A stretch of DNA of 64,000 bases from JACCTU01 sp963809175 (lineage in GTDB: Bacteria > Actinomycetota > Thermoleophilia > Gaiellales > Gaiellaceae), in the NCBI GenBank assembly GCA_963809175.1, contig CAWEIK010000001.1:930001-994000 (forward strand). The letters are read 5' to 3'. Shown one piece after another: positions 8,891 through 17,813 of this stretch. The notes under the pieces were generated by a model, which saw nothing but the letters and a program-made list of their open reading frames with translations, did no database searches and was not told the origin of the DNA. The position numbers were made by a program, and so were the translations under genes. The stretch's first letter is position 1; each line of letters begins with the position of its first letter.

Positions 8891-9850
8891 CTAGCTGCCT
8901 GCGAACTGTTCGAGCGTGTCGCGGATCTCTTTCCTCAGGGTCGGGCTTCCGGTGTGCCCTGAGTCAGAGATCACGACCAGGTGCGCGTCGGGCCAGGCGC
9001 GTGCCAGTTCCCACGCTGTCCGGATCGGTGAGCCCAGATCGAGGCGGCCATGGAATAAGACGCCGGTGATGCCGGCTAGGCGGTTGGCGTTGCGGAGCAG
9101 CGCGCCCTCTTCGAGCCAGGCGCCGTGGGAGAAGTAGTGGGCGCAGATGCGGACGAGGGCGATCTGAGCGGCCGGTGGCCGGGAGCTGTAGGCGTTAGGC
9201 GTTCCTTGCGGCTCCAGCGAGATGACCGCGTCTTCCCATGCGAGCCAGTCGGCGGTCGCCTTGGCGCGGACGTCCGCGTCCGGAGACTCCACCAGCCGGG
9301 CATAGGAGGCTACGAGGTCGTCATTGCGCTCCGCCTCCGGAACGCCGGCTCGAAACCGCTCCCACTCCTCGGGAAAGAAACGGCCGACGCCGTGGTAAAG
9401 CCAATCGATGTCAGACCGCCGGCTCAGCGTCACACCGGTAATCAGGATCTCCGACACGCGCTCTGGATGCCGTTCGGCATACGCGAGAATCAGCGTCGAT
9501 CCCCACGAGCCGCCGAACAGCAGCCACTGCTCGATCCCGAGGTGCTCGCGCAACCGCTCCATGTCCGCGAGCAGGTGCTCGGTCGTGTTCACGCTCATGT
9601 CGGTAGCCGGGTCGCTGGCGTGCGGCGTGCTCCGTCCGCAGCCGCGCTGGTCGAAGAGCACGACCCGGTACCGATCCGGGCTGAACGATCGGCCAGTGCT
9701 CCCCTCGCAACTGGACCCAGGCCCGCCGTGGACGACGACCGCGGGCTTGCCTCCGGGATTGCCGCGGGCCTCCCAGTAGACGAGGTTGCCGTCGCCCACG
9801 TCGAGCATTCCCTGGTCGTACGGCTCGGTCGGTGGATACGGATCGACCAT
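8891..9850 (-). CDS. pip: Proline iminopeptidase
   Basis: Alpha/beta hydrolase of family S33 that removes N-terminal proline from peptides. At 319 residues it has the standard length. The N-terminal block YPPTEPYDQGMLDVGDGNLVYWEARGNP is family-typical, followed by HGGPGSS (oxyanion region), FDQRGCGRSTPHA and the nucleophile elbow GGSWGS with Ser near residue 115. The C-terminal SDSGHTGSP provides the catalytic His, and GRLDLGSP the Asp. Monocistronic; the nearest upstream gene is divergent. Confidence 0.93.
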   Translation of the reverse strand: MVDPYPPTEPYDQGMLDVGDGNLVYWEARGNPGGKPAVVVHGGPGSSCEGSTGRSFSPDRYRVVLFDQRGCGRSTPHASDPATDMSVNTTEHLLADMERLREHLGIEQWLLFGGSWGSTLILAYAERHPERVSEILITGVTLSRRSDIDWLYHGVGRFFPEEWERFRAGVPEAERNDDLVASYARLVESPDADVRAKATADWLAWEDAVISLEPQGTPNAYSSRPPAAQIALVRICAHYFSHGAWLEEGALLRNANRLAGITGVLFHGRLDLGSPIRTAWELARAWPDAHLVVISDSGHTGSPTLRKEIRDTLEQFAGS

Positions 9851-9942
9851 TGTTGGGTTTCCTCGCTCTCCGAGGAGGCTGCCGCCACGTTAACCCTCGA
9901 AGACTGAAGTGAGTGGCGAGAGCGGTCAGGACGAGCGCCGAC

Positions 9943-10386
9943 ATGAAACACACGAAGGGCTACGATGCCCGTGTGTTCGCCGGCGACAGCGATCGTGAAC
10001 GTGCGGCCGCCACGCTGAGGGAGAGCTACGTCGACGGCCGCTTGTCGCTGGACGAGCTCTCGGAGCGGACCGAGCTCGTGCTCGCCGCGCGCTCGCGGGC
10101 GGAGCTGCGGGCGGCGCTGTCCGGGTTGCCGTGGTTGTCGGATGAGCTGGCGGAGCGTGGCCGATCGGTCGCGCGCGTGGTCGCGCGCGGGGCGCTGGTC
10201 GTAGCGCTGACCGGCGCGTGGCTGCTGTTCAGCTTCACGCTCCTCCTCGTCTTCGGGCTGATGCTCCTGTTCCAAGTAGTGTCGGGCTTGGCGTTGCTCG
10301 GGTTCCTGCTCGTCTGGCTCGTCCCGACGTATCTCCTGTCGCGCGTCTGGCACAGCCGGCCGCCGACGCGCCGGCCGAGCGTCTAG
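9943..10386 (+). CDS. DUF1707 domain membrane protein
   Basis: A 147-residue protein. The N-terminal 60 residues are a DUF1707 domain (DSDRERAAATLRESYVDGRLSLDELSERTELVL), a small helical module common in actinobacterial membrane proteins. Two hydrophobic segments follow (about 82-108 and 112-130), then a short basic tail. Probably anchored in the cytoplasmic membrane with the DUF1707 domain inside. Role unknown. ATG 9943 is used because homology to the domain begins just after it. Confidence 0.8.
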   Translation: MKHTKGYDARVFAGDSDRERAAATLRESYVDGRLSLDELSERTELVLAARSRAELRAALSGLPWLSDELAERGRSVARVVARGALVVALTGAWLLFSFTLLLVFGLMLLFQVVSGLALLGFLLVWLVPTYLLSRVWHSRPPTRRPSV

Positions 10387-10414
10387 CTCATCCCGAGCTG
10401 CGCAGCGATCAGCG

Positions 10415-11644
10415 TTATTCGGGCGGCTGCGCGGTGCGCTGCCAGTGGCGGGCGCCATCGATGCTCTTGTAGAGCCCGTAGTCGGGCACGAGCGCGTAGA
10501 TCGTGTTCGGATTGCGCGGGTCGAACGTGAGACCGTACGGCGGGCGGCACCCGACTCGCAGACCGCTGTTGGCCGTCTGCCACGACCGGCCGCTGTCGGT
10601 GCTCTTGAAGACGCCCTTGCAGTAGGTCTGCGCGTAGATCGTCCCTCGCGTCGTCGGGCTGAACGCGAGCGGGGCTTCAGCTCGCCTGTCGCCGGTCATG
10701 AAGCGGGTGTTCACCTCCCGCCAGCTCGCACCGTGGTCGATGCTCTTGTAGATGCCTGTGTGCGTGCTCACGTAGACGGTCCCGGGCTCGTGCGAGTTGA
10801 AGGCAACGCTCGGGATGTAGGTCCTCCGCCGGATCGTTCGCGGTCGCCAGCTGCGACCGCCGTCCCTGGAGACGAACAGACGGTCGGCGCCATCGCCGAT
10901 GACCGCGTACATGGTCTTCGGGTCACTCGGGTCGAGTGCGAGCTTGCTGACGTGCTTGGCCGGCAGGCCGCCTCTGACGTGGTGCCACGACCGACCGCCG
11001 TTGGTCGTCTTGAGCAAGCCGTCCGCGTTGACGGAATAGACGGTCTCTGGGCGAGCAGGATCGACGACGAGGACGGCCACGTAGTTCAGCTGCGCATTCC
11101 GCAGGCCGGTCGAGTGCCAATTTCGACCCCCGTCGGTGGTCTTGTAGACGCCGTGGTTGAGCGTGAACGCGTACACCGTGTTCGGGTTGCTCGGGTTGAT
11201 CGCGAGCTGGTTGACGCCAAACTCGTCGGGCCGGCCGCGGAGCACGGTCCGCCAACTGCGTGCACCGTCGGTGGACTTGAAGACGCCCTGAAGCGTCCCT
11301 GCGTAGAGGATCAGCGGATTGCCCGGATGCACCGCGAGAGCCCTCGCGGACGGTCGGAATTGAACAACCGCCGCCGCCAGACGGGCATCCGCGCGCGCAC
11401 CGACTTCGCCGGGGCGGTCGCCCTCGCCCACGCCACCGCCGAACGAGTCTCCTCGTCCTCCTCCGCCCCCCAGATATGCGGCCGCGCCGGCGAGTGCCGC
11501 CAGCGCTGTTGCCGCGTAGGCGAGCCTGCGGCGGCGTGCGCGTGCGCGAGCTTCCTTGATCAGGAGCTCGAGCTCATGATCGAGCTCGGAGAGCTCCCCC
11601 GGCTGCTCTTTGTCTGATTCGGGCGGAGAAACGGTGACGCTCAT
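10415..11644 (-). CDS. Membrane-anchored BNR/sortilin-like beta-propeller protein
   Basis: A 409-residue protein with a cytoplasmic N-terminus (acidic then Arg-rich), one transmembrane helix near 45-62 (LAYAATALAALAGAAAYLGG), a Gly-rich linker and an extracytoplasmic beta-propeller. At least seven repeats carry the pattern NP-x-TVYA-x-T-x-x-GVYKSTDGG-x-SW, the Asp-box/BNR signature. Such propellers usually bind ligands or act as photosystem-assembly or glycosidase-like folds; no catalytic assignment is possible. The ATG at 11644 has AAGGTG upstream. It is divergent from the GntR regulator with only 29 nt between start codons, which suggests control by that regulator. Confidence 0.82.
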   Translation of the reverse strand: MSVTVSPPESDKEQPGELSELDHELELLIKEARARARRRRLAYAATALAALAGAAAYLGGGGGRGDSFGGGVGEGDRPGEVGARADARLAAAVVQFRPSARALAVHPGNPLILYAGTLQGVFKSTDGARSWRTVLRGRPDEFGVNQLAINPSNPNTVYAFTLNHGVYKTTDGGRNWHSTGLRNAQLNYVAVLVVDPARPETVYSVNADGLLKTTNGGRSWHHVRGGLPAKHVSKLALDPSDPKTMYAVIGDGADRLFVSRDGGRSWRPRTIRRRTYIPSVAFNSHEPGTVYVSTHTGIYKSIDHGASWREVNTRFMTGDRRAEAPLAFSPTTRGTIYAQTYCKGVFKSTDSGRSWQTANSGLRVGCRPPYGLTFDPRNPNTIYALVPDYGLYKSIDGARHWQRTAQPPE

Positions 11645-11673
11645 ACTTCGCACCTTTCCCAGATGACGCTAGT

Positions 11674-12033
11674 ATGAATGGCACCATGAGATCAGTCAAG
11701 GTCGACCGCCGGGCGACGCTCGACCTCTACGAGCAGGTGGCCGCCGAGATCCGCCGCGCCATCGCCGACGGCGAGGCGAAGCCAGGCGAGCGACTGCCGC
11801 CGGCCAAGGACCTGGCGGCGGTGCTCGGCGTGAACACGAACACCGTCCTGCGGGCACTGCGACTACTCCGCGACGAGGGCTTGCTCGAGTTCAGACGCGG
11901 CCGCGGGATCACGGTCGCAGGCACACCAGAGAGAAGCGCGCTCATCGCCCAAGCGCGCGAGCTCGTGCTCCTCGCCCGAAAACACGGCTACGGACCCGAC
12001 GAGCTCACGCAGATCATCGCCGACGTCAGCTGA
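11674..12033 (+). CDS. GntR-family regulator, YtrA subfamily
   Basis: A 119-residue transcription factor. The winged-helix domain (residues 10-80) shows LYEQVAAEIRRAIADGEAKPGERLPP followed by DLAAVLGVNTNTVLRALRLLRDEGLLEFRRGRGI, the classic GntR recognition helix. The C-terminal tail is short (about 35 residues), as in YtrA-type members, which usually regulate neighbouring ABC transporters or membrane proteins. Two possible ATG starts (11674 and 11686) exist, neither with a good Shine-Dalgarno. The divergent BNR-propeller gene is the obvious target. Confidence 0.9.
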   Translation: MNGTMRSVKVDRRATLDLYEQVAAEIRRAIADGEAKPGERLPPAKDLAAVLGVNTNTVLRALRLLRDEGLLEFRRGRGITVAGTPERSALIAQARELVLLARKHGYGPDELTQIIADVS

Positions 12034-12055
12034 CAACGCCTTCGCTTGTTCGGAG

Positions 12056-12127
12056 TGCCCCCGGCCGGAATCGAACCAGCGCACGCGGTTTAGGAAACCG
12101 CTGCTCTATCCACTGAGCTACGGGGGC
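12056..12127 (-). tRNA. tRNA-Arg (anticodon CCU)
   Basis: Read on the minus strand, the sequence folds into a full cloverleaf. The acceptor stem GCCCCCG pairs with CGGGGGC, the D-stem is GCTC/GAGC, the anticodon stem GCGGT/ACCGC encloses loop TTCCTAA giving anticodon CCT, and the T-arm contains the GGTTCGATTCC signature. The anticodon reads the rare AGG arginine codon. No CCA is encoded. No integrase or att-like duplication is visible nearby. Confidence 0.95.
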
Positions 12128-12189
12128 TCCTGGCTCAACCAGGCCGGTTGCGCGGCCGGGTGATGGCTGCACTGTAGCCTCGGAGGACG

Positions 12190-12729
12190 TTGACGAATCT
12201 CGCCGTACCACTGGTCTCGCCCGGCGTGCGCACCGCGATCGTCGTGCTCGGGAACGGCGGGCGCCGCCGCGGCGAGCGGCCGATTACCGACGCGTGCCTT
12301 GCGCTCGTGCGCGAGGGCGAGCGGGTCGCGGCCAGCCGCGAGGCCGACGTGGTCGTGCTCACGGGCGGCTCGCGCGGCGGCCGCACGCCGGAGGCGGAGC
12401 AGATGTACACGGCCTGGGCGGGGCCGGATGTCGAGCTCGTCGTCGAGCCGACCGCGTCGATCACGGCGGAGAACGCCGCTCGCACGCTCCCGCTCCTCGT
12501 CGAGCGCGGCATCGGTCGCGCTGTCGTCGTCTGCGCTCCGCTGCACGTCTACCGCACGCGGTTCTTCTTCTCTCGGCTCTTCGAGCCGCGAGGGATCCAG
12601 ACCTCGTTCCACGTCGCCGCAGTCGCGCAGGGCGCGCGCGCGTTTGTGTGGGAGCTCGCGGCTGCCCCGCTTTGCCGGCGCCAGCTGCGAGCAGCGCGCG
12701 CCGAGCTCGACCAGAAGGGCTTCGCATGA
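12190..12729 (+). CDS. DUF218 (YdcF/SanA-like) protein
   Basis: A 179-residue protein of the DUF218 family. Hallmarks are AIVVLGNGGRRRG at the start, VVLTGGSRGGRTPEAEQM, EPTASITAENA, and AVVVCAPLHVYRTRFFF, the four conserved blocks of this fold. Family members act in cell-envelope maintenance in some bacteria, but no reaction is established. The start is probably the TTG at 12190. The stop overlaps the ATG of the following glycosyltransferase (ATGA), implying co-translation and an envelope-related role. Confidence 0.82.
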   Translation: MTNLAVPLVSPGVRTAIVVLGNGGRRRGERPITDACLALVREGERVAASREADVVVLTGGSRGGRTPEAEQMYTAWAGPDVELVVEPTASITAENAARTLPLLVERGIGRAVVVCAPLHVYRTRFFFSRLFEPRGIQTSFHVAAVAQGARAFVWELAAAPLCRRQLRAARAELDQKGFA

Positions 12730-13448
12730 GCGACGCGCTCGTGTTCATCCCGGCGTGGAACGAGGAGCAGAATCTGCCGGCCGTCCTCGACGACCTCAGG
12801 CGCCTGCTGCCCGATGCGGATGTCCTCGTCGTCGACGACGGTTCCACCGACCGGACTGCGGACGTGTCGCGCGAGCACGGAGCGGAGGTGCTGTCGCTGG
12901 GACGGAACCGCGGGTTGCCCATCGGAATCGCGGCGGGCTATCGCTGGGCGCTCGAGCACGACTACGCGTACTGCGGCAGGGTCGACGCCGACGGCCAGCA
13001 CTCGGCGGCGGAGCTGTCGCGGCTACTCGAGCTCGTGCGCGCGGACCACTGCGACGTCGCAGTCGGGTCGCGCTTCGTGTCCGGGGACGGCTACGCGCCG
13101 TATCGATACCGCCCCGACCGTACGCGGCGCTTCGGCACGGCGGTGCTGCGACGCGCGATGGCGCTCGTGCTGCAGCGCCCGTTCGGCGACGCGACGAGCG
13201 GCCTCTACGCCGTCAACGCGAAGGCGCTCCCGTTGCTGGCCGAGGAGTTCACGACGGAGGCGCCCGAGGTCGAGGCATTGATCCGGATCGTGGACGCCGG
13301 GCTGCGGCTCGAGGAGGTGCCGGTGAACATGGCCGCGCGCGCGAGCGGCGAGTCGAAGCTCCGAGGCGGGAAGGCGGTCAAGGTCGTGCTGACCGTCGCC
13401 GCGACGCTCGCTGCCGCGAAGTGGATTCAGACGCGGCGACCGCGCTGA
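12726..13448 (+). CDS. Family 2 glycosyltransferase
   Basis: A 240-residue GT-A enzyme of the dolichol-phosphate mannosyltransferase type. It begins with VFIPAWNEEQNLPAVLDDL, has the nucleotide-binding VVDDGSTDRT, a DADGQH metal-binding triad near residue 83, and a SGLYAVNAKAL acceptor-loop region. A C-terminal hydrophobic stretch VLTVAATLAAAKWI may associate with the membrane. It likely transfers a sugar to a lipid carrier, possibly together with the DUF218 protein upstream, whose stop codon it overlaps. Donor and acceptor are not readable. Confidence 0.9.
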   Translation: MSDALVFIPAWNEEQNLPAVLDDLRRLLPDADVLVVDDGSTDRTADVSREHGAEVLSLGRNRGLPIGIAAGYRWALEHDYAYCGRVDADGQHSAAELSRLLELVRADHCDVAVGSRFVSGDGYAPYRYRPDRTRRFGTAVLRRAMALVLQRPFGDATSGLYAVNAKALPLLAEEFTTEAPEVEALIRIVDAGLRLEEVPVNMAARASGESKLRGGKAVKVVLTVAATLAAAKWIQTRRPR

Positions 13449-13526
13449 TCTGAGCGAGCCGCAGGAGCGGCCCGTGCGCCCAGTCCTCCGGTTTCGCCTC
13501 GCGCACCTGCACGCGGGCATTCTCGC

Positions 13527-13850
13527 TCAGCCGGTCGGCAGCTGCAGCGTGCGCTCCGCCGCGCAGGCGTCGGCCCACTGCTCGACGATCTCGACCAGGC
13601 GGCCGCGGAACTCCACGTCGATCGGCTTCTCGACCTCGATCTTCACCTGGTGCACGGCGGCCTCGACGTCGCCGGCGAACTCGTAACGCTGCTCGGAGAC
13701 GATCGAGAAGGTGTCGACTCGCGTGCTCAGCTCCCGCGCCAACTCGTCGACCTCCGCCGCGGTCACCTCGCGGCCCGTGATCACGCCGAAGTTGACGCGG
13801 ATCTCACGGTCGCCGCTCGAGAACACCATCGTGGGCTCGTCCATGCTCAT
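13527..13850 (-). CDS. Hypothetical protein
   Basis: A 107-residue acidic protein without signal peptide or membrane segment. It alternates beta strands (MVFSSGDREIRVNFGVITG) and helices (AAEVDELARELSTRV), ending with a helical region rich in Glu and Val. No family recognised. ATG at 13850 or 13844 are both possible. It sits just downstream of the ABC-2 permease on the same strand. Confidence 0.6.
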   Translation of the reverse strand: MSMDEPTMVFSSGDREIRVNFGVITGREVTAAEVDELARELSTRVDTFSIVSEQRYEFAGDVEAAVHQVKIEVEKPIDVEFRGRLVEIVEQWADACAAERTLQLPTG

Positions 13851-13874
13851 GGGGTACCCGGCCCCGGCAGGCCT

Positions 13875-14622
13875 CTAACGCTCCCTCGGCTCCCAGGTGA
13901 AAAACCGCGCAGCAATGAGGGTTCCGGCGACTCCCCAGGCCAGGAGCACGGCGACCGCCACCGGCTGCTCCCAGATCGGCTTCGCGTCGTAGACGACACC
14001 CTGGACGATGTCCACGAGGTAGGTGAGCGGCAGCACGTCGGCGATCGCCTGCAGGAAGTCCGGAAAGTCGCTCGTCGGGCCGAACCCACCGGAGAGGAAG
14101 GCCATCGGCAGCGTGATCACGTTCACGACCGCGGACGCGCCTTCGGCGGAGCGGATCAGCGACGCCGCCCCGAAACCCATCCCCGCAAAGCACAGCGCAC
14201 CCAACACGAAGGCCGCGAAGAGCGACGGCCACTCGCGACGGAAGGTGCCAGTCGTAGAGCACGCGGCCGAGCGCCATGATCGCGATCGCCTGGAGCGCGA
14301 ACACGATCAGCATCGAGCAAAGCGTCGCCATGAGGTACATCGAAGCGGGGAGCGGTGTCGCGCGAATCCGCTTGAGGATCCCCAACTCTCGCCTGACCAC
14401 GAGGATGATCGCCAGCCCGCCAAACGTTGTGTTGGCGACGCCGTACGTGACCAGCGACGGAACGAGGTAGTCGGTCAGCGGCCGGCCGCGGTACTCGCCG
14501 TCGTAGACGGTCGAGAGCAGCAGGAAGAGCAGCACCGGGAACAAGAAGACGAAGATCGCGCTCTCGCGACCGCGCCAGAAGACGAGCTGGTCCGCGCGGA
14601 CCTGGTGTGCGAAGAGGCTCAC
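13875..14622 (-). CDS. ABC-2 type transporter permease (frameshifted)
   Basis: Integral membrane subunit of an exporter. The N-terminal part (from GTG 14622) reads MSLFAHQVRADQLVFWR, then hydrophobic segments FVFLFPVLLFLLL, GGLAIILVV and MLIVFALQAIAIMAL. The C-terminal part, in another frame from about 14240, reads FVLGALCFAGMGFGAAS, LPMAFLSGGFGP and AVAVLLAWGVAGTLIA. One base missing near 14243 explains the break. Six membrane spans and about 248 residues would be normal for the ABC-2 family. The GTG start overlaps the ATPase stop (GTGA), so the pair is co-translated. Confidence 0.85.
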
Positions 14623-15467
14623 GCGTCGTCCTCGCGCAGGAGCTCGAGGTACACGTCCTCGAGCGATCGGCGGCGCACCTCGAGCTCCTCGAGCTCGACT
14701 CCCTGAGCGACCGCGCGCGACGTGAGCTCGTGCAGCGCGCGCGTCGGCTCCTCCGTCTCGACGACCTTCACCGCGCCGTTCTCTCGGTACCGGATCTCGG
14801 TGCGCGACGATGCGACGAGCTCCGCCGGAGTCCCCTCGGTGACGATCACGCCGTCGCGAAGCACCGCGACCCGGTCGGCGAGCTGCTGCGCCTCGTCGAG
14901 GTAGTGCGTGGTGAGCAGGATCGTCTTGCCGAGCGCCCGCAGGCCGCGGATCATCTCCCACGCGTTCCGCCGCGCCTGCGGGTCGAAGCCGGTCGTCGGC
15001 TCGTCGAGGAAGACGAGGTCGGGGTTGCCGACGAGCGCGAGCCCGAGGTCGAGGCGGCGCTTCTGGCCGCCGGAGAGCGTCTTGATCCGCGCGTCGCGCT
15101 TCTCGACGAGCCCGACCAGCTCGATCACCTCGTCGACGTCGCGCGGGTTGCGGTAGTAGCCCGCGTAGATGCGCAGCGTTTCGCCGACCGTGATCTGCGG
15201 CCAGGTCTCGGAGTGCTGGAGGACGACGCCCATCCGCTCGCGGAGCGCCCGCCCCCGGCGCCCAGGGTCGAGGCCGAGCACCGTGACCTCGCCCGCGTCG
15301 CGCGCGCGGTAGCCCTCGAGGATCTCCACCGTCGTCGTCTTGCCGGCGCCGTTCGGGCCGAGCAGGCAGAAGACCTCGCCCTCCTCGATCCGGAACGTGA
15401 TCCCTCGAACCGCTTCGTGCTCGCCGTAGGACTTGCGCAGTCCGCTGACGTCGACCGCCGCTGCCAT
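14619..15467 (-). CDS. ABC-2 exporter ATP-binding protein
   Basis: A 282-residue nucleotide-binding subunit of the DrrA/CcmA type. Walker A is GPNGAGKTTT, the Q-loop VVLQHSETWP, the signature LSGGQKRRLDLGLAL, Walker B DLVFLDEPTTGFD, and the H-loop TTHYLDEA. A 70-residue C-terminal extension is typical of multidrug or polyketide exporters. It works with the membrane subunit immediately downstream. It is preceded by the SixA-like gene, whose stop overlaps its start codon. Substrate is not evident. Confidence 0.94.
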   Translation of the reverse strand: MAAAVDVSGLRKSYGEHEAVRGITFRIEEGEVFCLLGPNGAGKTTTVEILEGYRARDAGEVTVLGLDPGRRGRALRERMGVVLQHSETWPQITVGETLRIYAGYYRNPRDVDEVIELVGLVEKRDARIKTLSGGQKRRLDLGLALVGNPDLVFLDEPTTGFDPQARRNAWEMIRGLRALGKTILLTTHYLDEAQQLADRVAVLRDGVIVTEGTPAELVASSRTEIRYRENGAVKVVETEEPTRALHELTSRAVAQGVELEELEVRRRSLEDVYLELLREDDA

Positions 15468-15859
15468 CAGACGTCGACCGCGACGACGCCGCCCGGCGGG
15501 AACGGGGGCTCCGGGCCGCCGCTGAGCGCCGCGACGGTCCGGCTGCAGTCGGGCTGGTGGCCCACGACGACCACCGTCTCTCCGCGGCCCGAAGCGACAG
15601 CGCGGACGTCTTCCGGGTCCGCTCCCGGGGCGAGCCGCTCGTCGGCGTCCGCGTCGATGCCGACGGCCCTCGCGATCGCGGCGGCCGTTTCTCTCGCGCG
15701 CAGCAGCGGGCTCGAGACCACGGCGTCCAGCTGGATGCCGTCAGCCGCGAAGCGCTGCCCGAGCAGGCGAGCCTGTTCTCGCCCCGCCTCGGTGAGCGGT
15801 CGCAGGTCGTCGGGCTCGCCCTGAGCCGCCTCCGCGTGACGCACGATGAAGAGCCGCAC
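15467..15859 (-). CDS. sixA: SixA-like phosphohistidine phosphatase
   Basis: Histidine-phosphatase superfamily protein of 130 residues. The catalytic RHG-type motif appears as IVRHAEAA with the nucleophilic His at residue 8; further motifs are SPLLRARETA and VVVGHQPD with the second catalytic His. The short length and absence of extra domains fit SixA, which dephosphorylates phosphohistidine, rather than phosphoglycerate mutase. The link to the downstream ABC exporter is by position only. Confidence 0.85.
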   Translation of the reverse strand: MRLFIVRHAEAAQGEPDDLRPLTEAGREQARLLGQRFAADGIQLDAVVSSPLLRARETAAAIARAVGIDADADERLAPGADPEDVRAVASGRGETVVVVGHQPDCSRTVAALSGGPEPPFPPGGVVAVDV

Positions 15860-15912
15860 GCCCGCAAGGATACGACCGGTGCCGTCGGGACCTCCTTGTA
15901 GGGTCCGGCGCC

Positions 15913-16515
15913 GTGATCCGTACTGTCCCCGGCAGCGGTGGTTGGCTCGAGGTGGTCTGCGGGCCGATGTTCAGCGGCAAGAGCGAAGAGCTCATCCGCC
16001 GCCTCCGGCGCGCCGAGATCGCGGGGCAGCGCGTCCTGATCGTGAAGCCCCGGATCGACGACCGGTTCGACGTCTCGCACGTCGTCAGCCACGCCGGCGC
16101 GAGGATGCGCGCCGTCGCGGTCGGCGGCGTCGAGGAGACGCTGCGCCGCGCCGATGGCTACGACGTCGTCGGCGTCGACGAGGCGCAGTTCTTCGAGCCG
16201 GCGATCGTCGACGCGGTGCAGGAGCTCGTCGAGCGCGGCAAGCGCGTCGTCGCTGCTGGTCTCGATCGCGACTTCCGCGGCGAGCCGTTCGGGCCGATGC
16301 CGCTGCTGCTCTGCCTCGCGGAGTTCGTCGACAAGCTGCAGGCCGTGTGCCACCAGTGCGGCGGCGCGGCGACGCGAACGCAGCGGCTCGTCGACGGCGA
16401 GCCCGCGCCGTTCGACGGCGCGACGATCCAGATCGGCGCGCTCGACTCGTACGAGGCACGCTGCAGTGCGTGTTACCGCGCGGGCGTCGTCGTCGCGCTC
16501 GGCGCAGTCGGCTAG
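15913..16515 (+). CDS. tdk: Thymidine kinase
   Basis: Type II thymidine kinase, phosphorylating thymidine to dTMP in nucleotide salvage. The 200-residue protein has the P-loop GPMFSGKSEEL near residue 17, VGVDEAQFF (Walker B, catalytic Glu), GLDRDFRGEPFGP, and two zinc-binding cysteine pairs (CHQCG and CSACY) framing the lasso domain. GTG start. It is divergent from sixA with about 50 nt between, and is followed closely by the VOC gene. Confidence 0.95.
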   Translation: MIRTVPGSGGWLEVVCGPMFSGKSEELIRRLRRAEIAGQRVLIVKPRIDDRFDVSHVVSHAGARMRAVAVGGVEETLRRADGYDVVGVDEAQFFEPAIVDAVQELVERGKRVVAAGLDRDFRGEPFGPMPLLLCLAEFVDKLQAVCHQCGGAATRTQRLVDGEPAPFDGATIQIGALDSYEARCSACYRAGVVVALGAVG

Positions 16516-16525
16516 CCTCTGGCCC

Positions 16526-16945
16526 TTGGCCCAACCCGGCTTCATCGACCACATCGGGATCGGCGTGCCGGATCTCGTCGCGACGAAGCAGTACTACGAC
16601 GAGCTCATGGGCGTCCTCGGGCTCCGCGAATGGTTCGAGACAGGCCCCGAAGGACCACTCAACTACGGGCCCGACGGCGCTCTCGGTTCACAGCTGTTCT
16701 TCTACCAAGCAGAGGAACCGGGAACCTACTCGCGCGGGCAAACGGGCCTTCATCACCTCGCGTTCCTGGTCGCGAGCAGAGCGGTCGTCCGAGCGGCGCA
16801 CCAATGGGCACGTGCACGCGAGGCCGTCATCTTGGACGAGCCAGGCGAGTTCCCTCAGTACGGGGAACACTGTTTTGCGACGTACTGGCTCGATCCTCAC
16901 GGGTTCAAGCTCGAGGCGGTTTGCCACACCCCCGAAGAGAGCTAG
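16526..16945 (+). CDS. VOC (glyoxalase/bleomycin-resistance fold) protein
   Basis: A 139-residue single-chain vicinal-oxygen-chelate protein with two beta-alpha-beta-beta-beta modules. Visible marks are HIGIGVPDLVATKQYYDELMG with the first metal His, GLHHLAFLV with the central His, and the closing YWLDPHGFKLEAVC with the Glu ligand. The start is likely TTG 16526, 10 nt after the tdk stop. Reaction unknown; the family includes dioxygenases, isomerases and resistance proteins. Confidence 0.82.
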   Translation: MAQPGFIDHIGIGVPDLVATKQYYDELMGVLGLREWFETGPEGPLNYGPDGALGSQLFFYQAEEPGTYSRGQTGLHHLAFLVASRAVVRAAHQWARAREAVILDEPGEFPQYGEHCFATYWLDPHGFKLEAVCHTPEES

Positions 16946-16966
16946 CCGCGGGCTAGAGTCGCCGCG

Positions 16967-17813
16967 ATGCCGGGCACGTATCGCTACGTCGTCGCCGACG
17001 TGTTCACCGACACGCCGCTGGAGGGGAACCAGCTCGCGGTGTTCACGGACGCGCGCGACATCCCCGAGGGGCAGCTCCAGCCACTGGCGAAGGAGATGGC
17101 GTTCAGCGAGACCGTCTTCGTGTACCCGACCGACGCCGAAGCCCATGTTCGGATCCGGATCTTCACGCCCGCTGCCGAGATCCCCTTCGCCGGTCATCCG
17201 ACGCTCGGGACCGCCTTCGTCCTCGCGCAGCCGCTGCAGCTCGAGGTGATCGCGATCGAGACGGGCTCGGGCGTCGTTCCGGTCTGGCTCGAACGAGAAG
17301 GCCCGAAGATCGTGTTCGGTCGGATGCACCAGCCGATCCCGACGATCGAGCCGTTCGACGAGGAGCCGCTCCTCGCGGCGCTCGGCGTCGAGCGCTCGGA
17401 GCTCCCCGTCGAGCTCTACGACAACGGCATGCGCTTCGTCTACGTCGCGCTCAGCAGCGAGGACGAGGTCGCGGCGCTCGATCCCGATTCCCGTGCGCTC
17501 GGCCGGGTGCGACGGATTCGGAGGCGTCAACTGCTTCGCGGGCTCCGGTGACCGCTGGAAGACCCGCATGTTCGCGCCCGGCCAAGGCGTGACGGAGGAC
17601 CCGGCGACGGGCTCGGCGGCGGGACCGCTCGCGGTCCACCTCGCCCGCCACGGGCGAATCGGCTGGGGCGAGGAGATCCGAATCTCGCAGGGCGCGGAGG
17701 TGGGCCGCCCGTCGACGCTGTTCGCGCGCGCCGACGGCTCGGCCGACGCGATCGAGCGCGTCGAGGTCGGCGGCTCGGCCGTCGTGGTCGCCCGCGGCGA
17801 GTTCCGCCTTTAG
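16967..17813 (+). CDS. PhzF-family isomerase/epimerase (frameshifted)
   Basis: PhzF-like protein of about 280 residues if repaired. The first part carries YVVADVFTDTPLEGNQLAVF, SETVFV with the family's conserved catalytic Glu region, and FAGHPTLGTAF, all hallmark blocks. After about 17500 the frame changes and the second half reads MFAPGQGVTEDPATGSAAGPLAVHL, the second conserved block. One indel near 17490-17510 explains this. The family includes diaminopimelate-epimerase-fold enzymes, most without known substrate. It meets the PfkB gene tail to tail. Confidence 0.85.

Noticed and set aside
12056..12127. Integrated element at the tRNA-Arg
   Set aside because: No integrase, no repeat of the tRNA 3' end and no foreign-looking genes nearby.
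13804..16554. 900-codon minus-strand frame spanning permease, ATPase and phosphatase genes
   Set aside because: Only its central part is the permease's first half; the rest is shadow of the ATPase, SixA and thymidine kinase genes.
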